64,000 bases of DNA from Clarkia xantiana subsp. parviflora (GCA_036873135.1 JAPTYO010000007.1:9344763-9408762); one strand, 5' to 3'. Positions 12,274-23,694 are shown, numbered from the stretch's first letter. Notes: a model not told the origin generated them from the letters alone. A program made the numbers and translations.

Positions 12274-12291
12274 TGGCGCCGTCTCCGCGAT
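12274..12291 (+). other. Primer-binding site of the retrotransposon
   Basis: TGGCGCCGTCTCCGCGA starts two bases after the 5' LTR. TGGCGCC-type primer sites are usual for TAT/Athila-branch plant gypsy elements. The exact tRNA was not determined. Confidence 0.75.
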
Positions 12292-12314
12292 TCGAACAAA
12301 AAGCTACAGAAACA

Positions 12315-13904
12315 ATGGCAAGTAACCACAACCCTCCCGAGGAGGTGAAAAACCCAAGGAAAGGGCCCGGCCATCCCAGAAACTCCCCGACGAACAAAAG
12401 AGCAGGATACCAAGCTCCAGCTGGGAGCCAGTCAGGACCCTCCCGCACCCCAAGAGCTACTTCTGCAGCCTTATCCATACCAATTGACAATATGCCCGGC
12501 GCACAGCGCAAGGAGCCAAAAAACAAACATCACGCACCTCCACCTAGTTTCAAACCAGAAGTTGAATCCCAGGCAGAAATGCTGCAGGACAAACAAAGAA
12601 CGAGGGTAAACTCGATGCCCACCATTACTCCAGCAATGATGGCGGCACTAGAAGAGTTTCTCGCATTCAGCAAATCTCTAGAGAACCAAAGATGTGCAGC
12701 TCACCCACCGCCGTCCAACCAAAAAGCCTTCCAGTACAAAGGCGTCACCCTGTCACCTCTTTTGCCTCCAGTCAACAAACAAGCTGAGATGATAGGAACA
12801 ATGTCTCGAGTCATAAGTCATCAAGACACACTGCACCAGAGAAAAAAGGGGCAATGCATGAAAGATACCTTCCAGTATAAGCAGCCGAAACGACTTTTTC
12901 AAGGAGGTTTCGAGAAACCAAACGAAGTAAACATCGCCGACCACATCCCTTTGAATGCCCCACCATTTGTAATTTTGTGGGAAATGAAGAACTCAAATAT
13001 GTGGAAGGAGCCACACAACTTCGGGAAAGGCCAAATGGGAAGAGACAAAGACAAATGGTGTGACAACCACGAGGTCTTCGGCCACGAAACAGACCATTGC
13101 GTCAGCCTACGCAACCGCATTAACAACCTCATCCTCAAAGGCAATTTAAAGCAATTCATCGATCAAGGCAACAGCCCTCCAAAAAAGACTCAAGCAGAGT
13201 CATCAAAAATACACAAGAAGGGTCCTTCTACAAGGACAAGCCAAGACGACGACATCCCGATCACAGGATTGACAACAAGAACCCTGAAGGCAATAATTGA
13301 AAAAGAGATACATGTCTCCTGGGAAAGGAGGCAACCGCGACAGAAGAGGCCATTCCAGTCAAATGCCCAAAGGATCAAAGAATCCAATCTCGCCAAATGT
13401 GTTCCTTTGAACACACCGTTATCTGTCATCCTGAAGGAAATAAAAGAAACCAAGCTATGGAAGAAACCCTCTAAATTCCACAAGGGACCACTGGGAGAAG
13501 ATGAAAGCAAATGGTGTGAAAATCATGAAGCATACGGCCACGAAACCGAAAGTTGTGTTGGACTAAGATTTCACATAAACAACTTGATCTTAGAAGGAAA
13601 AATGAAGAAGTATATCGACCATGGCAATAGGCATCAAATGAGCCCTCGCGTCGAGTCTTCAGGAAAGGGCAAAGGAAAAGAAGTGATGGACGATAATCCA
13701 CCTATCGCCAAACGCCAGAAAAACAACGTCTCTTATGGAACCAATTGTGGCGACTCGTACAATCTTTGGAGTGTGGATGCACTCCTAGAAAACAAACCTC
13801 ACCGCTCACTTGAGCCAACAACTGCCTTCCTTGACAAAGATGTTGAAGAGCTCAACACGCTAGATGCATTGAGAAACTATGTGGCACGTGGCAGAATCAA
13901 CTAG
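12315..13904 (+). CDS. Gag-derived retroelement protein with duplicated zinc-knuckle-like module, 529 aa
   Basis: Single open frame of 529 codons from the ATG at 12315, 42 bp after the LTR; the frame also extends upstream into the LTR, which I treat as untranslated. Residues 1-150 are basic and low in complexity. Two copies of one module follow: a PLN-P-VIL-EMK/EIK stretch then WC-NHE-GHET-C, with the metal-ligand pattern CX2HX4HX4C at about residues 247-260 and 400-413, each followed by INNLIL-G-KK/Q-(I). This matches the C-terminal nucleocapsid region of TAT-type gag proteins. No capsid-type retrotransposon gag domain is recognised upstream, so the protein looks like duplicated nucleocapsid modules without capsid. 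It is intact (no stop or frameshift), which suggests recent activity or selection. Confidence 0.85.
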   Translation: MASNHNPPEEVKNPRKGPGHPRNSPTNKRAGYQAPAGSQSGPSRTPRATSAALSIPIDNMPGAQRKEPKNKHHAPPPSFKPEVESQAEMLQDKQRTRVNSMPTITPAMMAALEEFLAFSKSLENQRCAAHPPPSNQKAFQYKGVTLSPLLPPVNKQAEMIGTMSRVISHQDTLHQRKKGQCMKDTFQYKQPKRLFQGGFEKPNEVNIADHIPLNAPPFVILWEMKNSNMWKEPHNFGKGQMGRDKDKWCDNHEVFGHETDHCVSLRNRINNLILKGNLKQFIDQGNSPPKKTQAESSKIHKKGPSTRTSQDDDIPITGLTTRTLKAIIEKEIHVSWERRQPRQKRPFQSNAQRIKESNLAKCVPLNTPLSVILKEIKETKLWKKPSKFHKGPLGEDESKWCENHEAYGHETESCVGLRFHINNLILEGKMKKYIDHGNRHQMSPRVESSGKGKGKEVMDDNPPIAKRQKNNVSYGTNCGDSYNLWSVDALLENKPHRSLEPTTAFLDKDVEELNTLDALRNYVARGRIN

Positions 13905-14825
13905 CCAACAAATCACCTACGGGGACATCAAACACATCATCAATCCCTTTATCTTCCTTATCTCCTTTTCGCATATCTATGTTAAATCTTTTAAAGATTA
14001 AGTACAACTCATGCTTATTAGATTCAGTAATTTTCAAAAAAGTGATCACTAGACACTTTCTTGTAATCTGTCGTATGAACTCTAAATATCTAATAAAGGA
14101 TAAATCTACTTTCGTAGGTACATTATTATGACGCATATTACCTTGGAATAACGCCAAGTAACAACTACATACATATTCCTCGCGTCAACAACACAAAGTC
14201 TCAAGCACTTTATACGCGCAAGACTAAAAATCATGTCGCAATAATAAACAAGCCGGGGGCATTACACAAGGACAGATCATGCACTATTAGAAGTTGAACC
14301 AATATAAACAATCAGGAAACAGCGATACAACTGCCAAATAACTTGGGGGGGCACCAAGCTGACAAGTGCTCGGCAATCCTGCCTATCATAATCTACACCT
14401 ATCGTATCCGCCCTCAGGGAAGTTTCCTACACAAACAAGGAATCCTCGTATCAAATTCCTTTACTTCATTTATTATATGCATGACTAAAAAGAAAATTTC
14501 ATGACTTCATACTTTTGAAAACTTATAAAAATTGCGATCATCTGACAAAAGTAACTCTACTCGTAGGTACATGCTACACTACGATTACTACTCAGGAATT
14601 ACACCAAGTAGTAACTTATGCACAAAAATCTACTTCAACAATACAAGCTACGCATTGTGTGCAAGGAGGGATCTATGGTATACAACACCAACATATCTGT
14701 TATCTACACCAACAAGGAGTTTATTTCTCCATTCATAACATAGGCATCTATCTCTAGAAGATGCCGGCAACACAAAGCCATCAAGCTATGTACAACAAAC
14801 TTATACCGCAATGACAACCTGCGGA

Positions 14826-14957
14826 CTATTATCAAAACGACGACTATTCAGGACGTCAGCTACAAACAATGTCTCGGATTAACACCAAGACCTATTATCA
14901 AAACGACGGCTATTCAGGTCGTCAGCTACAAGCAATATCTTGGATTAACGCCAAGGC
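14826..14957. repeat. 66-bp tandem duplication
   Basis: The phrase ctattatcaaaacgacg recurs 66 bp later, with about 90% similarity across the unit. The period equals that of the large array at 17439-18180, but the sequence is unrelated. Confidence 0.8.
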
Positions 14958-15131
14958 CTACTATCAAAATAGCATGTTGTGGTATCCTCTTTTTTAAAGA
15001 CAAGCCCCATGTTTACTTCTAAAAAAGGACATGCTGTGACATCTCTGGTTAGAGGCAAATTCTCATGTTCATAGCCATTCCCTGGATTCAGAACAGGATG
15101 GGTATACGGGGCTGATCACCCCTCAAGTGAC

Positions 15132-15401
15132 GGAAGTTCTCTGTTTAGACAACGACCTCACTCTATAACAAGTGCGTATATCCGGTTCAGGGTGCACTCT
15201 TTATGGCGAATGTCCTCTGTCTAGTCGGCATTCCCATATTACGAACGCCTTCAGGGTTCGTTAAATACGGCGGAAGTTCTCTCTTTAGACAACGACCCCA
15301 CTATATAACAAGTGCGTATATCCGGTTCAGGGTGCACTCTCTATGGCGAATGTCCTCTGTCTAGTCGGCATTCCCATATTACGAACGCCATCAGGGTTCG
15401 T
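15132..15401. repeat. Direct repeat, two copies of about 130 bp
   Basis: The block starting ggaagttctct and ending agggttcgtt occurs twice about 140 bp apart with only a few base differences. Confidence 0.85.
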
Positions 15402-15952
15402 TTTATAGGTTTTCAAGCCGTGTTGCATGGTTCCTGGACGCAGAAAGCAGGCATCACAATTCATATTCTCAAAAAGTGTTACATGGTCCCTGGACGCAGG
15501 AATCATGTATCACAAGTATTTTTTCAAACACTTTACCAAAAATTTTGCCAAAAATCTTATCAAACATTTTATATATCAAACACCTTTCCAAAAATATTTT
15601 TCTCAACATGGTTTTTTGGATGATTCACATTCAATGCCAAAATATTTTCTCAAATATTTTATCAACAAGCCTTTTAGGGTTCACAAAATGCTTCTTCAAA
15701 AACAAAAAATGTTTTTACGTATGCTTCCCCAACGCGGGTTGATACACGCTGGCAGGTGCGCTCCCTGTTTAAAACTCATAAAATTTACAAGTCGAGTCTT
15801 GTACAACGTCGTCTTAGAGTGGAACTAAGAGACGGTATAAACTAGTATCTTGCTTAGTCAAGGTAACATCTCTCAAAAAATGTTTTTACGTATGCTTCCC
15901 CAACGCGGGTCGATACACGCTGGAAGTTTGCAACACATACAGCGGCAAGCTA

Positions 15953-15995
<43 letters not shown>

Positions 15996-17077
15996 TATGC
16001 ATAAGGCATCAGGCAGGCAATCAGAAGAACATCTCAACTAATCAATCAGGAAATGGCTATCGGTCACGACCGCAGGAACTATGTCTGCATTACGAGTCAT
16101 CCGCATTCAATAAACATATTCAAAGCGGACAAGTCGGAAGCAACAACTAAGGAACAACTACAACAAGTCTTCAAGCATGGAAGCCGGGGGGCAAACAGAC
16201 TCAGAAACGAGTTCAACATATCTAAAAGATGGCACAGATTAAAGAATGCCATCATCCCTAACAGGACTCGGCGGAACAAGCAGAAGTTGCCACCGTCTTC
16301 TCCAAACAAAATCTATAATGTGCAAGTCGCAACATCCTATGCTCTACCCATCCTGCCATGCCTTGGAGTCTAGCCAAGAGGGGCGATCACAACACTTAAC
16401 AATGCGCGACATATAGTCGCAACTACGGACATCATGTTCATCATTTAAGGATATATATCCTATCTCTCAAAGGTCCAGGTGACGAAATAACATGCAAGCA
16501 AAAGCATGAACAAAGAATTGTCAACATCAACCCATTCACAAAGGGTTCAACATGCTGGAAGCAAATAGCCCAACAGCAACCAAGAGACTACATCATCTCT
16601 AAGGACTTATGGCAAAGAGTTCATAATATCAACAACAAATGCAAGAATGATTGTTTCAACATTCAGCACAACATAGCTCTTCAACATAAGGGCGACAATC
16701 AACAATCAACAAACACTTATCTCAGTAGGAGTAACGCTCCTCCTTGGGCCGGTCCCTCGACCGGGGGGCAGAAGACGCCACTACACAACCCTCAACTCTA
16801 TTTCTCTTATCACAAGAAAGAGTTAGCACGGTCATGCTCAGCATAAAGAATTAAGGATCGCTCGAGGAACGCGCCCCTGCGTCGGATCTTCCGAGAATTA
16901 TGCTAAGAACAGAAACTGCAAGCCAACGATATCCTGGAAAGTGCTATCAACAATCCAGTCAATGTGCAAACACGCACCAACACTTGTTCAAGCACTTATG
17001 CAACAAACGCTCCGTACAAGACTTATTAATCTTCATGCAACAAGTAACAAGCATCGAGCAAGGGGGGCAACCTCTTC

Positions 17078-17438
17078 AACATCAATGCGCGTATCAAGGT
17101 TAACGCGCATATCAACATCAATGCGCGTATCAAGGTTAACGCGCATATCAACATCAACGCGCGTATCAAGGTTAACGCATGTATCAACATCAATGCGCGT
17201 ATCAAGGTTAACGCGCATATCAACATCAATGCGCGTATCAAGGTTAACGCGCATATCAACATCAACGCGCGTATCAAGGTTAACGCATGTATCAACATCA
17301 ACGCGCGTATCAAGGTTAACACGCATATCAACATCAACGCGCGTATCAAGGTTAACGCGCATATCAACGTCAATACGCGTATCAAAGTTAACGCGCGTAT
17401 CAACATCAATGCGCGTATCAAAGTCAACGCGCGTATCA
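17078..17438. repeat. 36-bp tandem array (about 10 copies)
   Basis: Each unit is two related 18-bp halves, gcgcgtatcaaggttaac and gcgcatatcaacatcaat, with scattered substitutions. Degenerate 18-bp halves reappear at about 18358-18410, beyond the 66-bp array, so that array may have expanded inside this one. Tandem arrays in the 3' untranslated part are known for TAT-lineage elements. Confidence 0.9.
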
Positions 17439-18180
17439 TGTTTCCATGTACGTACATACATGTCGACAAGGTTGCACGTCGACAAGGAGAAAATATTTTC
17501 TAAGTGTTTCCATGTACGTACATACATGTCGACAAGGTTGCTCGTCGACAAGGAGAAAATATTTTCTAAGTGTTTCCATGTACGTACATACATGTCGACA
17601 AGGTTGCTCGTCGACAAGGAGAAAATATTTTCTAAGTGTTTCCATGTACGTACATACATGTCGACAAGGTTGCTCGTCGACAAGGAGAAAATATTTTCTA
17701 AGTGTTTCCATGTACGTACATACATGTCGACAAGGTTGCTCGTCGACAAGGAGAAAATATTTCCTAAACGTTTCCATGTACGTACATACATGTCGACAAG
17801 GTTGCTCGTCGACAAGGAGAAAATATTTCCTAAGTGTTTCCATGTACGTACATACATGTCAACAAGGTTGCTCGTCGACAAGGAGAAAATATTTCCTAAA
17901 CGTTTCCATGTACGTACATACATGTCGACAAGGTTGCTCGTCGACAAGGAGAAAATATTTCCTAAGTGTTTCCATGTACGTACATACATGTCAACAAGGT
18001 TGCTCGTCGACAAGGAGAAAATATTTTCTAAGTGTTTCCATGTACGTACGTACATGTCGACAAAGTTGCTCGTCGACAAGGAGAAAATATTTTCTAAGTG
18101 TTTCCACGTACGTACGTACACGTCGACAAGGTTGCGCGTCAACAAGGGGAAAATATTTTCTAAGTGTTTTCATGAACACA
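17439..18180. repeat. 66-bp tandem array (11 copies)
   Basis: Units contain ccatgtacgtacatacatg, gtcgacaaggttgc and tcgtcgacaagg, then an agaaaatatttt tail. The marker 'ggttgc' sits at 17470 and every 66 bp to 18130, with no insertion or deletion between copies. Because 66 is a multiple of three, several frames on both strands stay open (up to 417 codons), but these are by-products of the repeat. Confidence 0.95.
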
Positions 18181-19843
18181 CACATACATGTTAACAAAAA
18201 TGGATTGCATACAACGAGTAGCTATGCCCCTTAGGCACACCTACGACGCTCATCGACAAAGCTCATACGACGACATCTATGGTAACAAACATTAGATATC
18301 GTTTGAATATTTTCTAAGTGTTTTAGCATACTTGCAGGCAACAACCAACAGCTCAACCATCGACGCGCGCACAAACATCAACGCGCGTATCAACGTCAAC
18401 GCACGTGACCAAGTCCCACGCACATAGTAAAATTGGTACGTACCAAGGAAGGGACTAACATCCTAAGGGGCCATCATGTAAACGGGGGATTAACGCGACG
18501 AACCGTAAGAATCGAACGTGGCAACGCTTAAGGAAAATTTTTCTCTAAGGCATCAAGACGACAAGTAACTATGCCTAAAGTCACTGGGCAACCCCCGTCA
18601 ACCAAAAACCCGCCAAGAAGGAAAATCATGCATACCGACCAAAAACTCCTACACAAAGACACGGGGGCACTATGTCCGAACGGGGAATTCTACCTCAACT
18701 ACCCACGGGAATGAAAATCATCTAAGTTGTGAACTAACGACGATAGTAACGGCAATCAATCAGCAATTATGTGACATACAAGCATCAACAAGAAGTTCCA
18801 TACATCAACAACGAAAAATATCTCAAACGAACAACAATCCGGCGACATTCAAACTCAAGTCGAAGCTATCTTTTAAAATTGGGTTTCCAAACTACCTCAA
18901 AACGTGACGAAAGGTATTCCAATGGACTCCCCTCGTCGAGACGATTCCGGGAAGGTGTGGACCGAAACGAGGCGAGCCCGGGAAGGCGGCGCGTGGCCCG
19001 CACGCTCCGGCGAAGACGTCCCACTCGCGGCGGCGCGTGAGGGCGCGTCCGGTGGCTCCTGGAGACTCCGAAGGTGGCGTTGGAATCCTTGGGACGAACC
19101 GAGTCGAATGGTGGTGTCAACTGCCAAAAACAAACAAAAAATCAGACTCGAAACTGTCAAAACATATCTAAGCTCCACGACGGCGAAGAAACTTTGAACA
19201 CAAAAGCAATTTCGGGAAAGGGTGAGTGAATTACCTGCAAAGGGAGTGGAATGGTGAACTCCTAGGGTGCTGGAAGAATAAATGGGGATGTGTGTATTTA
19301 CTAATCCCAAAGAGATGCTTTGTGGATAAGGATCAAAGAAATAGTTTACCTACACTCAAGACTAAACCCCTACGGTACACTCTATCCTCTCTTTTTAAAA
19401 CTATCTACTCCTATGCATATCTTGACGTCGCACGTATCAAACCCATCATTATGTGCGTATGTTGCAATTGCATGATCCATGATTCGGTAATCACTTAGTC
19501 ATTTTAGAAGCTTACGGTTTCTATTTTCTTGCATTACGTAATTACGATCTTGCCACGTCCATTATTCATGCATACATGTCGATAGACGCATACTCGTATA
19601 AATGCATTTCCGATTTCTCGTGTCTCCGACAATAACCATGCTTGCACGTCACATATATATTTCCCATCACACTAACCATAGTGACAGGAAATAAAGTCGT
19701 TCGGCCGGAAAGTCAAGCGACGGACGGAATTAAGATACCTACACCCGACCAACAATCAAAATCGAAAGGTTAGCGTCAGACTCAAATTGGACAAATATCC
19801 TAACTTAAAATAGAGTCAAGAAAGGTACTAAACCGTTTCTTGA
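18181..19843. other. 3' non-coding region of the retrotransposon
   Basis: No gene is recognised. A GC-rich block at about 18900-19110 opens several overlapping short frames with Arg-rich low-complexity products, which I regard as compositional. The region ends in the polypurine tract. Confidence 0.6.
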
Positions 19844-19855
19844 CTCGGGGGCAAG
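19844..19855 (+). other. Polypurine tract
   Basis: ctcgggggcaag directly abuts the TG of the 3' LTR, the expected plus-strand priming site. The same ctcgggggcaag is used, on the minus strand, by the element at the right edge. Confidence 0.85.
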
Positions 19856-20659
19856 TGATGGATAAATGTCCAATTCGGGTTCGTATTTACGCTTCGGGCC
19901 TCGCAAACACGTCAAAATTACATCTCGTCTCGAAAAACACCTCCCACGGTATAAAAACGGTCCGGAGGCGCGTTTACGCGCGTCCGGACCGGACCTCCGG
20001 GTTGCAGCAACCCGGACCTCCGGGTTGCAACAACCCGGACCTCCGATTCGGACCTCGCCGAATTGCCCAAGTTCGACGAGGTCCGGATTGCCTTACGGGT
20101 ATCGCGCTATTACCGTACCCGCGATCGCCGTTACGTGTAGAGAAGTCAAGTTCGTGCATTACCAATGTGGATGACGGTTCCCGTTTGTCTCCTTGAACCG
20201 TCGTCGAACCGCTTTAAAACCGGGTCCGGTCTCAAGGAAGCCTATAAATAGGAGACCTTGGCCACCCATTTTTACACACTCTCTCATTTGCCCAACTTTG
20301 GTATTTTGAGCTCTGACTTCTCTCTAGAATTCTCTCTCTCTAGAAATTACCCTTTTGCCACTATAGTAACTTAGGCATCGGAGAGGGCTCCGCTAGCACC
20401 ACCCCCCCTCTCCGTGCTAGCATTGGTCCTTTGCGCAGGATCCGACGCTCGAGACAAAGACTCACCGGGTCACAACCTCGCCGGGTCACAGCCTTGCCGG
20501 GTCACCACCTTGCCGGATCACAACCTCGCCGGGTCATAGCCTTGCCGGGTCACCACCTTGCCGGGTCACCACCTTACCGGGTCACAACCTCCGTCGGAAG
20601 GGTCACACCCGCACAACCTCAGACGCGTCCTCGTGACCTTAGTCGTCCCGGACGCAACA
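19856..20659 (+). repeat. 3' LTR (804 bp)
   Basis: Reading side by side I saw no base differences from the 5' LTR outside the palindrome array, which is shortened here to about 60 bp. The TATA box is at 20243-20250 and the same eight 16-bp repeats are present. It ends CAACA, followed by the TATAC duplication. Confidence 0.95.
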
Positions 20660-20664
20660 TATAC

Positions 20665-21257
20665 AATAGATATATATTTAAATGTTAGATTCAATGTAAT
20701 TTAAATTGTTGTGTCAAAATGTCATTGGATATAAATGTTGATGTGTCAAGATGTGAGAAAATGTAAATGCTAATGTGTCATAATGTGGGAGAATGGTTCT
20801 CTTTCCTCCTCCCTTATTATATATATAGATATAGATACAGATCTTTTAATTATCTTTACTTAACTGAATATAAAATGTTTGATAATTCAAATAGCTTACC
20901 CAAGAAAGAATAGCCTAGCCCAAACCATATCAATCACAAAGGCCAAATACTATGCTGACGTGGCATCGCCTGGTAATTCCTTAATGCTGACGTGGCATCA
21001 GAAGGTGAGTCAATTCTCTTTCCCTTTCCTTTATTATATATATATAGATAGATAGATCTTTTAATTATCTTTACTGAATATAAAAGGTTTGATAATTCAA
21101 ATAGCTTTCCCAACAAAGAATAGCCTAGTCCGAACCATATCAATCACAAAGCCCAAATATTATGCTGACGTGGCATCGTCTGGTAATTCCTTAATGCTGA
21201 CGTGGCATCAGAAGGTGAGTCCATTCTCTTTCCCTTTCCTTTATTATATATATAGAC
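20665..21257 (-). mobile_element. Tandem Helitron-like 5' termini
   Basis: Three consecutive blocks end in ttattatatatataga, the reverse of a Helitron 5' end (TCTATATATATAATAA): about 20815-20829, 21033-21050 and 21241-21256. The last two belong to a 215-bp direct repeat (20841-21055 and 21056-21257), each containing two TGACGTGGCATC words. No CTRR hairpin end was found nearby, so this is a partial or nested element. It lies directly across the retrotransposon insertion from the Helitron at 9872-11235 and has a similar layout but a different sequence. Confidence 0.55.
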
Positions 21258-23694
21258 TAGTAATTTACTGACAGTCTGTCTAACACGTCCTTTTAATGTT
21301 ACTCTCTCGTGTTTCACACATTTTTTTAATTAATATATTAAAAAAAATATACACATATTTTTATTAGTTATATTGATTTGTTATACTAATCTACATAACT
21401 TATAATATGATTGCGTGTTTTTGAAAAAAAAAAAATTTAATATCTATTTTTATAAGAAAAAAGCCATTTGTAAATTATAATACAATAAAAATATTATGTC
21501 TATTTGATTACGACAATTAAAATTAGATAATACTATATATTTGATAAAAGTAAACAAATATAAATATATAAATTAAAATTATTTTTGATATAAATTAAAT
21601 AAATATACTATTATTTAATGACATATAATTTATTAATATGTTTTAAGATTTGAAACTACTGATTATGGCACGTAACATAATAATATATATTTAAGCTCTA
21701 AAATTAATATTAAATTTCAAATTTTCAGTTATCAGAAATGTTATTACCTAAATTAATCTTATAAATTATGAAATTTAATATGGAAATAAGCATGAACAGT
21801 AATTGTATGTCCATTTTCTGAGGCAAATTAATGCTTTATATCATTTTTTTGGCCAAATGCTTTATATCATTGGTTCTAGAATAGTTTATTTGAATTGGAG
21901 GCATCATGAATTTCACGTTGTGGAAATTACTGTGTCCACTGTATTAGGCATTTTTATGCTTATTAACTAATTTGTTATACCGCTATTTATAAATATTATA
22001 ATTTACGTTTAAGTTGTATTTATTATTTTATTTTAAATATAAAAAATCATAATTTTATAAAAGAATCACAACAAATATTTAGACAAGTTTTAGGCAATAT
22101 GATTTCAACAGCTACAAAAATATAATGAAATATTATATTTTATATAAAAACGAAACCCCTAATTTTTAAAGTTTTATTCGCATATAAACAATAATTTTCA
22201 TTTAAAAGAACATCTTCTTTGTTTGTATAAAGTTTATTTCATATTTTATTTTCAATTGTTTTATATATGTTGTTATTATTTTTAATAATAAAAAACTATT
22301 GAAACTTAAAAGCAAGTTAATAAATTACAATTTATAACCTACCAAATAATTAGTAATTTAAAAAAATGAAATTGATATAAATTCCGACAGTTTTGTTCCG
22401 ACATGTTCTGACCCTGAGACAGTTAAAATATGCCCAAAAGTTGCCAAAAATTTCATGTCATGCCATTGTGTCAGGAATCAGAACTTCTTGGCACTTTTAT
22501 TCGGAATTTCTATCATTGCTCTTAAAAAAAACTCATGAACAACCGATTTCCAAACATTTGAATTGCCACCCGATTCACGCCGACAAAACAATGGGCCATC
22601 ATTTAAATGTAATTTTTTAGAGTGACGATACAACCTCCGAATCTCAGCATTCGAAAAACTCCTACTGTGAAATGAGAGTATAAATTGTAATTTTTGTCTA
22701 ACTATAATGACATTTTCAAAGGCATTAAGCTGGAGGTTGGTCGACATCCCACCCTCGGAATATATACATATATATATTTATATAATTGTTTGGAATTTCG
22801 AATATAAGTTTTGAATTCTGATATCAGGATTCTGTTTTATTCTGATTCAGTCTGAATAAGTATTTGACCCAAAAGTTCGCATTATTTACATACAGTATCA
22901 CTATCTATGTTTCGTGACTTTTCAGATTTTTGCTATTAGACCATGTATCAAAGCTGGAGTAATAAATGCCTAAAAGTTGAGACTAATTACGCAAATGCTA
23001 CAACTGAAATCATAATGTTTAAATTATGACAGTCGAACTTATATCTACTCTTTTTTTTAAGGTGTAATTATCAAACTGCTAACTCACGTTTCAACTTATG
23101 AACAAATTGATAGCTCACGTTTCTTTCCGGATAAATAGTTAGTTCATGTTTTTCTAAGTGAGCAAATAACTAGCTCCGTTTACTTTTCCGTTACTTTTTT
23201 AAGGAATCAGCACATGCACTACACGTGATTACATAAAAGTAGTTTTATTTGAAGATATGTTCATGTTGTTCTCTATATTAGTTGCCTAAGAAGTTTTAAT
23301 ATTGCAAGAGGCTAAAAACCTTATTAGTATGTGCATGCGGAATGTGAGGATGGAATTACCAAAAAAGAAATGTGAGGGTGAAATTGGTTTGGTTGCAAAC
23401 TAATTGTCATGTTTAATGTTTCTATCTATTGTTACCTATTTCTAAGGTATATATAAATATATATATTTATGCCATTATTATTATTATTATTATTATTATT
23501 GGTTAATACACACAGTTTGGGTATTTACATTTGTTAATATAATCGTTTAATTTAAACATATACTTTTTAGTTACATACGTTTGTTAATATAATAATTTAG
23601 TTAGATTGTAATAAAATATCAAAAATACCATTTCTTTAATCATTTTTCTTCATAATCTTCATCAATTTTTCCATTAAAAAAAAACTGAAAAATC
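21258..23694. other. AT-rich intergenic spacer
   Basis: No gene is supported. Short frames at 22393-22747 overlap on both strands and show no motif. There is a (TTA)n microsatellite near 23475-23500. Confidence 0.5.

Larger units (their letters stand above)
13905..17077. other. Non-coding internal region of the retrotransposon
   Basis: Gene-free in every frame apart from short unrelated frames. It contains a 66-bp tandem duplication (units starting at 14826 and 14892), a direct duplication of about 130-140 bp (about 15132-15262 and 15272-15401), a repeated phrase ending aacgcgggt (about 15700 and 15876) and a 33-bp poly-A run at 15957-15989. No polymerase motif is visible. Confidence 0.75.
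11280..20664 (+). mobile_element. Complete non-autonomous gag-only Ty3/gypsy (TAT-like) LTR retrotransposon
   Basis: The element spans 11285-20659 and is flanked by a perfect 5-bp duplication TATAC (11280-11284 and 20660-20664). It has LTRs of 988 and 804 bp beginning TGATGG and ending CAACA, a primer site TGGCGCC... two bases after the 5' LTR, and a polypurine tract ending gggggcaag directly before the 3' LTR. The only coding region with family resemblance is a gag-derived frame (12315-13904). I found no protease, reverse transcriptase, RNase H or integrase motif in the other 5.9 kb, which instead holds tandem arrays. The primer site and the CX2HX4HX4C gag motif fit the TAT branch of plant gypsy elements. 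It must depend on proteins supplied by a related element. By eye the LTRs differ only in a U3 array, so insertion looks recent. Confidence 0.93.

Noticed and set aside
17033..18145. 370-codon minus-strand open frame
   Set aside because: Mirror of the same tandem arrays; no start context, domain or splice evidence.
16941..18194. 417-codon plus-strand open frame
   Set aside because: Entirely built from 36-bp and 66-bp tandem units whose periods are multiples of three; other frames on both strands are open as well.
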